Assembly (NCBI GenBank): GCA_947624945.1 | Contig: CANQMJ010000005.1 | Coordinates: 1-31,904 of the forward strand | Source of the DNA: an uncultured Clostridia bacterium | GTDB taxonomy: Bacteria; Bacillota; Clostridia; Oscillospirales; CAG-272 | Direction: 5' to 3' | Length of the DNA: 31,904 nt | In this document: positions 22,134-29,033 of the stretch, piece by piece | Layout of the letters: each line of letters starts with the position of its first letter | Position numbering within the stretch: the first letter of the stretch is position 1 | Program-made: the position numbers and the translations under genes | The notes under the pieces: model-generated | The model's input: only the letters and a program-made list of their open reading frames with translations | Databases searched by the model: none | Told to the model about the DNA's origin: nothing

Positions 22134-23435
22134 ATGGCAAACTACAATAAGAAGACCATCGAAGATATCGACGTTGCCGGCAAGCGCGTTCTCGCTCGCT
22201 GCGACTTCAACGTTCCGATGGACGGCACAACGATCACCGACGACAAGCGCATCGTAGGCGCTATGCCGACGATCAAGTACCTCTCCGATCACGGCGCAAG
22301 AGTCATTCTCTGCTCCCACCTCGGCAGACCGCACAACGTGTTCAACGAGAAGATCAAGCTCGACAAAAAGGAAAAGGCAAAGGTCGAGGCTCTTCCCGAG
22401 TCCGAGCGCGAGGCGGCTACGGCTTCCTACATTGAGAAGGCTAAGGGCGATATAAAGAAGCTCTCGCTCGCTCCTATCGCGGCGCGCATCTCCGAGTATC
22501 TCGGCAAGCCCGTCGTCATGGCTGCCGACGTCGTCGGTCCCGACGCGAAGGCTAAAGCTGCCGCTCTCAAGGACGGCGACGTGATGCTGCTCGAAAACGT
22601 CCGCTTCCACGCTGAGGAAGAAAAGAACGATCCCGCGTTCGCAAAGGAGCTCGCCTCCATGGCGGACATCTACGTAAACGATGCGTTCGGCACCGCTCAC
22701 CGCGCTCACGCGTCAACGGCAGGCGTCGCCGACTATCTCCCCGCAGTCTGCGGCTATCTGATCCAGAAGGAGATCACCATCATGGGTCAGGCGCTCGAGG
22801 ATCCGAAGCGTCCGTTCGTCGCTATCCTCGGCGGCGCGAAGGTGTCGGACAAGATCGGCGTCATCAACAACCTCATCGAGAAGGTGGACATGCTCATCAT
22901 CGGCGGCGGTATGGCGTACACGTTCTTCCGCGCTGTCGGCTCGCCCATCGGCGACTCCATCTGCGAGAACGACAAGGTCGACCTCGCGCGTGAGATCATG
23001 GACAAGGCGCGCGAAAAGGGCGTCAAGTTCCTGCTCCCCGTCGACAATATAATCGGCAGAGAATATAAGGAAAACACGGTTTCGATGCGTATGTATTCCG
23101 ATTCGATCCCGGACGGCTGGATGGGCCTTGACATCGGCGAAAAGACGCAGGAGCTGTTCTCCAAGTCCATCATCGGCGCGGGAACGGTCGTTTGGAACGG
23201 CCCGATGGGCGTTTCCGAATGGGAAGCGTTCGCATCCGGCACGGAGAGCGTCGCCGAGGCTGTGGCTAATTCCGGCGCTATCTCAATCATCGGCGGCGGC
23301 GACTCCGCGGCTGCAATCGAAAAGCTCGGATATGCGGACAAGATGACGCATATCTCCACGGGCGGCGGCGCGAGCCTCGAGTTCCTCGAGGGCAAGGAGC
23401 TCCCCGGCATAGCATGCCTCAACGATAAGGAATAA
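22134..23435 (+). CDS. pgk: Phosphoglycerate kinase
   Basis: 433 residues, converting 1,3-bisphosphoglycerate and ADP to 3-phosphoglycerate and ATP in glycolysis. RCDFNVPMD and SHLGRP lie at the substrate site, and GGGDSAAAIEKLG and STGGGASLEFLEGKELPGI form the nucleotide site. It is longer than the usual 390-400 residues because of a charged insertion at about 70-108. Ile is mostly encoded by ATC here, whereas the glutamate synthase genes use ATA often, as expected for strong expression. GAPDH, the usual upstream neighbour, is absent; nadE lies upstream instead. Confidence 0.95.
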   Translation: MANYNKKTIEDIDVAGKRVLARCDFNVPMDGTTITDDKRIVGAMPTIKYLSDHGARVILCSHLGRPHNVFNEKIKLDKKEKAKVEALPESEREAATASYIEKAKGDIKKLSLAPIAARISEYLGKPVVMAADVVGPDAKAKAAALKDGDVMLLENVRFHAEEEKNDPAFAKELASMADIYVNDAFGTAHRAHASTAGVADYLPAVCGYLIQKEITIMGQALEDPKRPFVAILGGAKVSDKIGVINNLIEKVDMLIIGGGMAYTFFRAVGSPIGDSICENDKVDLAREIMDKAREKGVKFLLPVDNIIGREYKENTVSMRMYSDSIPDGWMGLDIGEKTQELFSKSIIGAGTVVWNGPMGVSEWEAFASGTESVAEAVANSGAISIIGGGDSAAAIEKLGYADKMTHISTGGGASLEFLEGKELPGIACLNDKE

Positions 23436-23490
23436 AAAGTCAGTAAAAGTTTTTAAGGGGGTGCGGGGGTGCTTTTTTCAAAAAGCACCC
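23436..23490 (+). repeat. Gene-end hairpin element between pgk and tpiA
   Basis: AAAAAGTCAGTAAAAGTTTT is followed by AAGGGGGTGC and a hairpin (GGGTGCTTTT and AAAAGCACCC, 23467-23490). It begins at the pgk stop codon and ends 19 bases before the tpiA start. The order tail, G-rich core, hairpin matches the other members. It could attenuate read-through from pgk to tpiA. Confidence 0.75.
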
Positions 23491-23509
23491 TCCGTAGAAA
23501 TAAAATAAA

Positions 23510-24268
23510 ATGAAACCAACAAGAAGAACCGTTATTGCGGGCAACTGGAAGATGAACAAGACGCCGTCCGAGGCGAGCGCGCTCGTTTCCGCCATCGCGG
23601 AAAAGGCGGCGGGCAAGGACGCGTGCGACGTAGTGCTCTGCGTGCCGTACGTGGACATTCCGGCGGCGGTCGAAGCTGCTAAGGGCACGAACGTGAAGAT
23701 CGGCGCCGAGAACGTACATTTCAAGGAATCGGGCGCGTACACGGGCGAGATCTCGGCGGCGATGCTCGTCGAGTGCGGCGTGCAGTACGTCATCGTCGGT
23801 CACAGCGAGCGCAGGCAGTACTTCGGCGAGACCGACACGACAGTCAATCTCCGCGCGAAGGCGGGACTTGCGGCAGGACTCAAGGTCATAATCTGCGTCG
23901 GCGAAGTTCTCGAACAGCGTCAGGCGGGCATCACGTCCGAGATCGTCTCCATGCAGACGAAGCTCGCGCTTGCCGGCATCGAGGATCTCTCGAACGTCAT
24001 TATCGCGTACGAGCCCGTGTGGGCTATCGGCACGGGTCTGACCGCTACGCCGGAGCAGGCGGACGAGGTCTGCGGCATCATCCGCGGCGTCGTCGCCGGT
24101 CTCTACGACGAAAAGACGGCGGAGGCGCTGACGATACAGTACGGCGGCTCCATGAACGACAAGAACGCGGCGGAGCTGCTCGCGAAAGTCAACGTCGACG
24201 GCGGTCTCATCGGCGGCGCGTCGCTCAAAGCCGACGCGTTCGGCGCCATCATCGACGCGGCTCAGTGA
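23510..24268 (+). CDS. tpiA: Triosephosphate isomerase
   Basis: 252 residues, interconverting dihydroxyacetone phosphate and glyceraldehyde 3-phosphate. Catalytic residues are Lys14 (GNWKMN), His98 (VGHSERR) and Glu168 (AYEPVWAIGTG); the C-terminal YGGSMND and GGASLK bind phosphate. No Shine-Dalgarno lies within 15 bases of the ATG; the nearest G-rich purine run, AAGGGGGTG, is separated from it by the 23467 hairpin. Probably co-transcribed with pgk. Confidence 0.95.
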   Translation: MKPTRRTVIAGNWKMNKTPSEASALVSAIAEKAAGKDACDVVLCVPYVDIPAAVEAAKGTNVKIGAENVHFKESGAYTGEISAAMLVECGVQYVIVGHSERRQYFGETDTTVNLRAKAGLAAGLKVIICVGEVLEQRQAGITSEIVSMQTKLALAGIEDLSNVIIAYEPVWAIGTGLTATPEQADEVCGIIRGVVAGLYDEKTAEALTIQYGGSMNDKNAAELLAKVNVDGGLIGGASLKADAFGAIIDAAQ

Positions 24269-24480
24269 AAATTAAATAATATAATTTTTGCATGGGAGAG
24301 AAAACTTCTTGAAATGAAGTTGGCTTTTTCGCAAAGCGAAAAAGCAGAAGAAGGGGCGTATGCCCCTTCTTCCTTTTTTCCCTGCACCCCTCTTTTTCAA
24401 GAACTTTTACTGATTTTTTATTCGTTGTCCAAGCGACTGCAACGCCACACGTTTCCGCTTACGCGAAAAGTGTGGGGGCA
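24269..24480. repeat. Nested hairpins and REP-like element after tpiA
   Basis: After tpiA come AACTTC and GAAGTT, then a perfect 10-base-pair hairpin (GCTTTTTCGC, AAA, GCGAAAAAGC), then the terminator at 24347-24378, then the reversed family tail (CACCCCTCTTTTTCAAG, AACTTTTACTGATT) and a REP-like palindrome at 24444-24476. It looks like a gene-end hairpin element that has gained internal hairpins. No gene is seen. Confidence 0.65.
24347..24378 (+). terminator. Intrinsic terminator of pgk-tpiA
   Basis: Perfect 11-base arms (GAAGAAGGGGC and GCCCCTTCTTC) around GTAT, followed by a run of six T. Confidence 0.85.
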
Positions 24481-24488
24481 ATACTGCG

Positions 24489-24558
24489 TCATTTGTAATA
24501 AAAGTTCTTGAAGAAGGGGTGCGGGGGAGGGACTTCTTGTAAGAAGTCCCTCCCCCGC
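24489..24558. terminator. Gene-end hairpin element after the ASRT-family gene
   Basis: Perfect 18-base arms (GCGGGGGAGGGACTTCTT at 24521-24538, complement at 24541-24558), preceded on the plus strand by AATAAAAGTTCTTGAAG and AAGGGGT. On the minus strand it follows the 24575 stop and should terminate that operon. Confidence 0.7.
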
Positions 24559-24574
24559 AAAAATCATTTCAAAC

Positions 24575-24949
24575 CTACTCCTCCGGGGACCACGCGATGG
24601 TGGTCATCAGCGCAAGCTCGGCGCGGCTCGCGTCGAGACGCGAATATTGCGCCACGACGGGCGCGGTCGATTCGAGCAGTATCGCGTACGGCGTATCGTA
24701 CGGGATGCGCTCGCCGCCCTCGCCTCGTATCTTGTCAAGGCGTATGTGATGCGTCCGCATCGCACCGCATTTTGCCGAAAAGCACGTCATCGGCTCCCTG
24801 TCCTCGAACAGCAGCGTCAGCGCGATGTCGGCGTCATCGCCCGACGTGTTTATAACGCAGACGGCCTCGTGCGTCGTCAAATCGTTCGCCGACTCCGATC
24901 CGAGGAACGCGTCAGGTATGAGCCAAACCTTTTTTCCGTACGGTCTCAT
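24575..24949 (-). CDS. Sensory rhodopsin transducer (ASRT) family protein
   Basis: 124 residues resembling the Anabaena sensory rhodopsin transducer along its whole length: THEAVCVINTSGDDADI corresponds to the family block around HETVCILNAG, followed by a charged LFEDREP, RTHHIRLDKI and IPYDTPYA, then VAQYSRLDASRAELALMTTIAW near the C-terminus. In cyanobacteria this small beta-sandwich tetramer couples to a rhodopsin; non-phototroph homologues are thought to bind other ligands, possibly carbohydrate. No rhodopsin is in the window. AAGGAG lies seven bases before the ATG. It follows the HAD gene by 29 bases, so the two are probably one operon. Confidence 0.82.
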   Translation of the reverse strand: MRPYGKKVWLIPDAFLGSESANDLTTHEAVCVINTSGDDADIALTLLFEDREPMTCFSAKCGAMRTHHIRLDKIRGEGGERIPYDTPYAILLESTAPVVAQYSRLDASRAELALMTTIAWSPEE

Positions 24950-24978
24950 GATAATTCTCCTTTATTTTATACAAAATT

Positions 24979-25626
24979 TCAGTCGGCGCGCACCGTCCTG
25001 TAAAGCTCCTCCGCCGTGTCGACGATGAAATCGGCGCCCGCCTTCTCTATCACGTCGCGGCTGCGGTAGCCCCATGTCACGCCCGCCGCTTTCATCCCCG
25101 CGTTGTGCGCTGTCTCCACGTCCACGTCGGAGTCGCCGACGACGAGCACCGCCTCCGGCGGCACGCCGAACATCGACGCGATCGTGAGCGGCGCCTCTTT
25201 CGACGGCTTGAGCTCGTACGGTCCCTGACCGACCGTCATCGCGAACGAGCCGGGGAACAGCTTCGATATTATCTTCGCCACGAGCGCGTCCGGCTTGTTG
25301 GACAGCACCGCCAGCATGACCCCGTCGCGCGACAGCCTTTCGACAAGCTCGCGTATGCCGCGGTACGGCGTCGTCAGCTCGCAGACGTGAGCGCCGTATA
25401 TCTCCGTATAGACGGCGAGCGCCGTGTCGACCTCGTCCTCGCCCGCGCCGTCCGGCAGCGCGTGGCGTATGAGATTGCGTGAGCCGTGGTTCATGCCCCA
25501 GATCGTGTTCGTAACGGTACGCGGCGGATACGAGAGACGTTCAAGCATACGCGACACGGACGCGTGTATGTCGGGCAGCGTATCGCAGAGCGTGCCGTCG
25601 AGATCGAATATGACGGCGTCAAACAT
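24979..25626 (-). CDS. HAD-superfamily phosphatase, phosphoglycolate-phosphatase-like
   Basis: 215 residues. Motif I DLDGT has nucleophile Asp8 and Asp10, motif II is VLSNKP, a Lys lies in KPSKEAP, and motif IV is VVGDSDVDVETA. The helical cap between residues 15 and 85 fits the phosphoglycolate phosphatase/beta-phosphoglucomutase group. The substrate cannot be assigned. The start is the ATG of MFDAVIFD with GGAGGTG seven bases upstream; an upstream in-frame extension lies across the promoter and is not expected to be translated. Confidence 0.88.
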   Translation of the reverse strand: MFDAVIFDLDGTLCDTLPDIHASVSRMLERLSYPPRTVTNTIWGMNHGSRNLIRHALPDGAGEDEVDTALAVYTEIYGAHVCELTTPYRGIRELVERLSRDGVMLAVLSNKPDALVAKIISKLFPGSFAMTVGQGPYELKPSKEAPLTIASMFGVPPEAVLVVGDSDVDVETAHNAGMKAAGVTWGYRSRDVIEKAGADFIVDTAEELYRTVRAD

Positions 25627-25666
25627 GCGCGTCACCTCCGTTTTGTACTTTTTATGCTGTGAGTAT

Positions 25667-25695
25667 ATAATACCATATTTCAAGCGGCGATTCAA
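25667..25695 (-). promoter_or_regulatory. Promoter of the HAD/ASRT operon
   Basis: On the minus strand TTGAAT (25690-25695) and TATTAT (25667-25672) are 17 bases apart. Confidence 0.6.
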
Positions 25696-25757
25696 TGCTT
25701 TTTTGTAAAAATCGCCGACGGTATACGTATTTTCGACAGTGCCGACGCTGTTTAATA

Positions 25758-25786
25758 TTGACAAATCGCCCCGCAAGTCGTATAAT
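25758..25786 (+). promoter_or_regulatory. Promoter of the GH10 gene
   Basis: TTGACA (25758-25763) and TATAAT (25781-25786) with 17-base spacing, a perfect consensus. AGGAGA at 25812-25817 precedes the ATG at 25824. Confidence 0.88.
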
Positions 25787-25823
25787 TAGATTACAGCAAA
25801 CGACACTTCACAGGAGACTGCAA

Positions 25824-27044
25824 ATGAAAAAGTTAACGTCCATAATCGCGGCGGCGCTCGCGCTGTCGCTGCTCGCCGGATGCTCGCCGTCCTCGAATAA
25901 ACCGTCTGACGGGACCGACACGGAAAGCAAAAACGATACTGTCGCTGTTACGACCGCAGCGCCGGTCGAGACAGCTCCCGTGACCGACGCTGTCACGGAG
26001 CCGCCCGCACCGTCATCCCCCACGACGCTGCGCGACGCCTATGACGGCATATTCTACATCGGCGTCGCGCTGCCCGGCTCCCTCATCGGCAACGCGAAGT
26101 TCAACGGCGTCATAACCGACAACTTCAACAGCATAACGTGCGAGAACGAGACGAAACCCGACTTCGTCCTCGACGCTGCCGCGTCGCGTGCGGGACTGCC
26201 CGACACGTACACGTCGCCGCGCTTCAACTTCGCTCAGGCGAAGAAGGCCGCCGACTACGCCGTCAAAAACAACATGAAGATGCGTCTGCACCCGCTCGTC
26301 TGGCACTCGCAGACGCCGGCATGGTTCTTCACCGAGGATTACACCGACGGCGGCGCTCTCGTCAGCCGCGACGTCATGCTCGCCAGAATGGAGAGCTACA
26401 TAAAGACGGTGCTTGAATACTTCAAGGACAACTATCCCGGTCTCATCTACGCCGTCGACGTCGTGAACGAGGCGTTCGACACCGGCGTCGGAGACGCGAA
26501 CGGCATACGCATGCAGGACAACCGCTGGTACGACACGGTCGGTCCCGACTACGTTTACTATGCGTTCAAGTATGCGCGCGAGTACGCGGCGGAGGATATG
26601 AAGCTGTTCTACAACGACTACGCCTGCATGTGGAAGACGGATCTGATGCTAAACAATCTTGCGCAGATCAAGGAAGAGGGTCTCATCGACGGCATCGGCA
26701 TGCAGAGCCATCTCGCCGCCACGGACTCGGTAACGCAGTTCTTGCGCGCGGCGGAGAAGTTCTGCGGCGCGGGGTATGAGCTTCAACTGACAGAGCTCGA
26801 CGTCGGCGTCAAGTCGGATTCCGAGTCCGAATTCAAAACGCAGGGCAAGTTCTACGGCGACTTGATGTCGGGTCTTATAAAGCTGATAAAGAAGGGCGCC
26901 AACATCACGAGCGTCACCGTATGGGGCATATCGGACGGCAACACGTGGAGAGCGGGCGAATATCCGCTGCTGTTCAATGCAGACCTTTCGCCGAAGCCCG
27001 CGTATGAGCAGTTCCTCGCCGCGTCGCCGCTCGTCACCGAGTAA
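25824..27044 (+). CDS. Endo-beta-1,4-xylanase lipoprotein, glycoside hydrolase family 10
   Basis: 406 residues. A lipoprotein signal with lipobox LAGC puts the lipidated Cys at position 20, followed by a Ser/Thr/Pro/Ala-rich linker to about 66 and a GH10 barrel. Family marks are the strand motif HPLVWHSQTPAWF (156-168), acid/base Glu216 in VVNEAFD, nucleophile Glu324 in LTELDVGV, and VTVWGISDGNTWR near the C-terminus. It should cut xylan backbones while attached to the outer face of the membrane. There is no carbohydrate-binding module. The start follows the signal peptide and the AGGAGA site; the frame is open further upstream, but that part spans the promoter. Downstream is a PLP enzyme gene after a small hairpin. 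Confidence 0.93.
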   Translation: MKKLTSIIAAALALSLLAGCSPSSNKPSDGTDTESKNDTVAVTTAAPVETAPVTDAVTEPPAPSSPTTLRDAYDGIFYIGVALPGSLIGNAKFNGVITDNFNSITCENETKPDFVLDAAASRAGLPDTYTSPRFNFAQAKKAADYAVKNNMKMRLHPLVWHSQTPAWFFTEDYTDGGALVSRDVMLARMESYIKTVLEYFKDNYPGLIYAVDVVNEAFDTGVGDANGIRMQDNRWYDTVGPDYVYYAFKYAREYAAEDMKLFYNDYACMWKTDLMLNNLAQIKEEGLIDGIGMQSHLAATDSVTQFLRAAEKFCGAGYELQLTELDVGVKSDSESEFKTQGKFYGDLMSGLIKLIKKGANITSVTVWGISDGNTWRAGEYPLLFNADLSPKPAYEQFLAASPLVTE

Positions 27045-27060
27045 AACAGTACAGTCAAAA

Positions 27061-27098
27061 AAGGAGATAAACAAGGGGACTTCGCAAGGAGTCCCCTT
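27061..27098 (+). promoter_or_regulatory. Shine-Dalgarno followed by a hairpin before the PLP enzyme gene
   Basis: AAGGAG (27061-27066) is followed six bases later by a hairpin with nine-base arms (AAGGGGACT and AGTCCCCTT, 27073-27098). The ATG is 12 bases further on. The hairpin shares its GGGGACTT core with the palindrome of the promoter repeats. No T-tract, so termination after GH10 is doubtful. Confidence 0.55.
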
Positions 27099-27110
27099 AA
27101 TGAGAAAGAC

Positions 27111-28286
27111 ATGAAAAGAAATTACGACAAATATTCATTCGCGACGCGCGCCGTCCACACCGGCAACGACGTCGACGCCGAGACAGGCGCTATCCGCCGT
27201 CCGATAACGATGGCGAACAGCTACGAGCTGCCATATGATCCGACCGACATGAACTGGTCGGGCGCGGCGGCGAATCTCTACACACGCAACGGCGGCTCCA
27301 ATCAGCAGTATTTGCAGGAGAAAATAGCATCGCTTGAGGGCGGCGAGGACTGCATCGCGCTCGCGAGCGGCGTCGCGGCGCTGTCGGGGTTGTTCTTCTC
27401 GATGCTAAAAACGGGCGATCACGTCGTGTTCGCCAACGTCACCTACATTGCCGCTTACAGGCTCTTAAACGAGCTGTTGAACAACAAATTCGGCGTCGAG
27501 ACCACAATCGTAGACGCGACCGACGCAGGCAACATCAAAGCGGCGATGAGACCGAACACGCGTCTCGTCCACGTCGAGTCTCCCGGCAATCCGACTTTGT
27601 CGATAGTGGATATTGCTGCGGCTGCCGACGTCGCGCATGAGGGCGGCGCGCTCCTGTCCGTTGACAACACGTTCGCGTCGCCGTTCAATCAGCGTCCCAT
27701 CGAGCTCGGCGCCGACTTCGTCATCGAAAGCATGACGAAGTACATAAACGGTCACGGCGACGCGATGGGAGGCGCCATAATAGGCAGGCGCGAGCACCTC
27801 GACGTGATACGCGCGCAGGCGCAGATAAATCTCGGCGGTACGATAAGCCCGTTCAACGCGTGGCTCATCATGCGCGGCTGCGTGACGCTGCCGCTCCGCA
27901 TGAAGCAGCACAACGAAAGCGCGCTCGCGATAGCGAGATGGCTCGAAACGCGTCCCGAGGTGCGATTCGTTTCATATCCGGGACTCGAATCGCACCCCGG
28001 TCACGAGGTCGCGAAGCGTCAGATGTCGCCCGGCTTCGGCGGCGTCATATCGTTCGGACTGAACGCCGACCACGACGGCCACAACCGTTTCGTATCGCGC
28101 CTGCGCGTCATAACGTCCGCGGTCTCGCTCGGTCACGACGAGAGCCTCATCGTCTTTATCGGTGAGGACGACGAGCGCCAGTACCTGTATCCCGAGCAGT
28201 TCCACGGCGGCTTCTTCCGTTTCAGCGTCGGGCTCGAGGACACCGCCGACATAATCGCCGATATCGAGCAGGCGTTCGATAAGTAA
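27111..28286 (+). CDS. Cys/Met metabolism PLP-dependent enzyme (trans-sulphuration family)
   Basis: 391 residues of the cystathionine gamma-synthase/gamma-lyase, O-acetylhomoserine sulphhydrylase and methionine gamma-lyase family. The PLP lysine is Lys210 in ESMTKYINGHGD, with the cofactor-binding VDNTFASPFNQRP just before it. The N-terminal phosphate-binding region reads LYTRNGGSNQQYLQEK, where many relatives read YxRxxNPT, so the substrate may differ from the well-studied members. ASGVAALS and ESPGNPTL are typical. The specific reaction cannot be chosen from sequence alone. It follows GH10 by 66 bases with no visible promoter. It has no direct Shine-Dalgarno; see the hairpin arrangement at 27061-27098. 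Confidence 0.85.
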   Translation: MKRNYDKYSFATRAVHTGNDVDAETGAIRRPITMANSYELPYDPTDMNWSGAAANLYTRNGGSNQQYLQEKIASLEGGEDCIALASGVAALSGLFFSMLKTGDHVVFANVTYIAAYRLLNELLNNKFGVETTIVDATDAGNIKAAMRPNTRLVHVESPGNPTLSIVDIAAAADVAHEGGALLSVDNTFASPFNQRPIELGADFVIESMTKYINGHGDAMGGAIIGRREHLDVIRAQAQINLGGTISPFNAWLIMRGCVTLPLRMKQHNESALAIARWLETRPEVRFVSYPGLESHPGHEVAKRQMSPGFGGVISFGLNADHDGHNRFVSRLRVITSAVSLGHDESLIVFIGEDDERQYLYPEQFHGGFFRFSVGLEDTADIIADIEQAFDK

Positions 28287-28625
28287 GGGGGCGGTTAGTA
28301 AAAAATAGCACTGCGCGGCAGTTGTTCGCAGACAGCAACCGTGCGGTGCTTTATTTTGCGCCGGGCTTCCCCACTTTTTCGCGAAGCGAAACCGCCGCCG
28401 AACCGACAACGCCACACTTTCCGCGAAGCGGAAACGTGTCGCAGGTCGGCGCGTCAGCGACGAACTGCTGCGCACCGTGCTCATGCGTTGACGGCGATAC
28501 CAGCGTTCGACGTAGACACGACGTTTAGACGGCGCACTCGACACGTCGCGAGGGAGCTGTTCGCAGGAAATGGTAACGCGGTCTGAGCCCTGAAGCATTT
28601 CTTGCCGCCGACTTGATAACATCGA
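28287..28625. repeat. Mosaic repeat island after the PLP enzyme gene
   Basis: No gene is supported. It holds two REP-like palindromes (a shorter one at about 28370-28391 and 28411-28442), the 33-base block at 28442-28474 that also occurs at 341-373 and 12421-12453 in the other orientation, and the block ending GCGAGGGAGCTGTTCGCAG (28548-28566) shared with 11878-11896. Read on the minus strand, it is a body segment of the candidate non-coding unit without its promoter. Confidence 0.7.
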
Positions 28626-28911
28626 CGAACACACGGGAGCCTCTTTCGGGTTCGACAAGGGGGACTTTCTTGCGAGAAAGTCCCCCTTGTCAAAAACCAA
28701 TTTGTTGGTGTGAAAGACGTCACCACGTCAGGTGGTCAAAGATAGCTGCCGGTGGGTACAGGCTGTACGAACATCCGCGGTGAGCGGAGATGTATGTTTG
28801 GATACGGTTGGGCGATTACGCGAAAATTGAAAAAATTCATACTATTTTGTGAAAAGTGCTTGACAAATCACTAAATTTGTGGTATAATATAGGCAGTTAA
28901 GGAAATGAGGC
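28626..28911 (+). repeat. Promoter-bearing dispersed repeat, copy 3
   Basis: Bases 28626-28698 equal 1-73 exactly, including the 17-base-arm palindrome. Similarity then continues with substitutions to the promoter and the following AGGCAGTTAAGG. Beyond that the sequence differs from the bodies after copies 1 and 2 and leads to the GH30 gene about 120 bases on. Confidence 0.9.
28860..28888 (+). promoter_or_regulatory. Consensus sigma-A promoter in repeat copy 3
   Basis: TTGACA (28860-28865) and TATAAT (28883-28888) with 17-base spacing, pointing at the GH30 gene. It could add to or override the closer promoter at 28981-29008. Confidence 0.8.
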
Positions 28912-28980
28912 TACTGCGCCGAGCAGTCGCACGGAAGATTTTCTTCAAAAAATCACCCGCGCGGGAATATAATCTTGCAT

Positions 28981-29008
28981 TTGCATAAAAATTGTAGTAT
29001 CATATAAT
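28981..29008 (+). promoter_or_regulatory. Proximal promoter of the GH30 gene
   Basis: TTGCAT (28981-28986) and TATAAT (29003-29008) are 16 bases apart. The predicted start near 29015 lies before AAAGG (29021-29025) and the ATG at 29034, which rules out an in-frame ATG at 29010. Confidence 0.65.
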
Positions 29009-29033
29009 TATGAACGAAAGAAAGGCAGCGAAT

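Noticed and set aside
28287..28911. Possible CRISPR array or transposon with terminal repeats
   Set aside because: Repeats are few, irregularly spaced and of several kinds, with no spacer pattern, and no transposase or cas gene is present.
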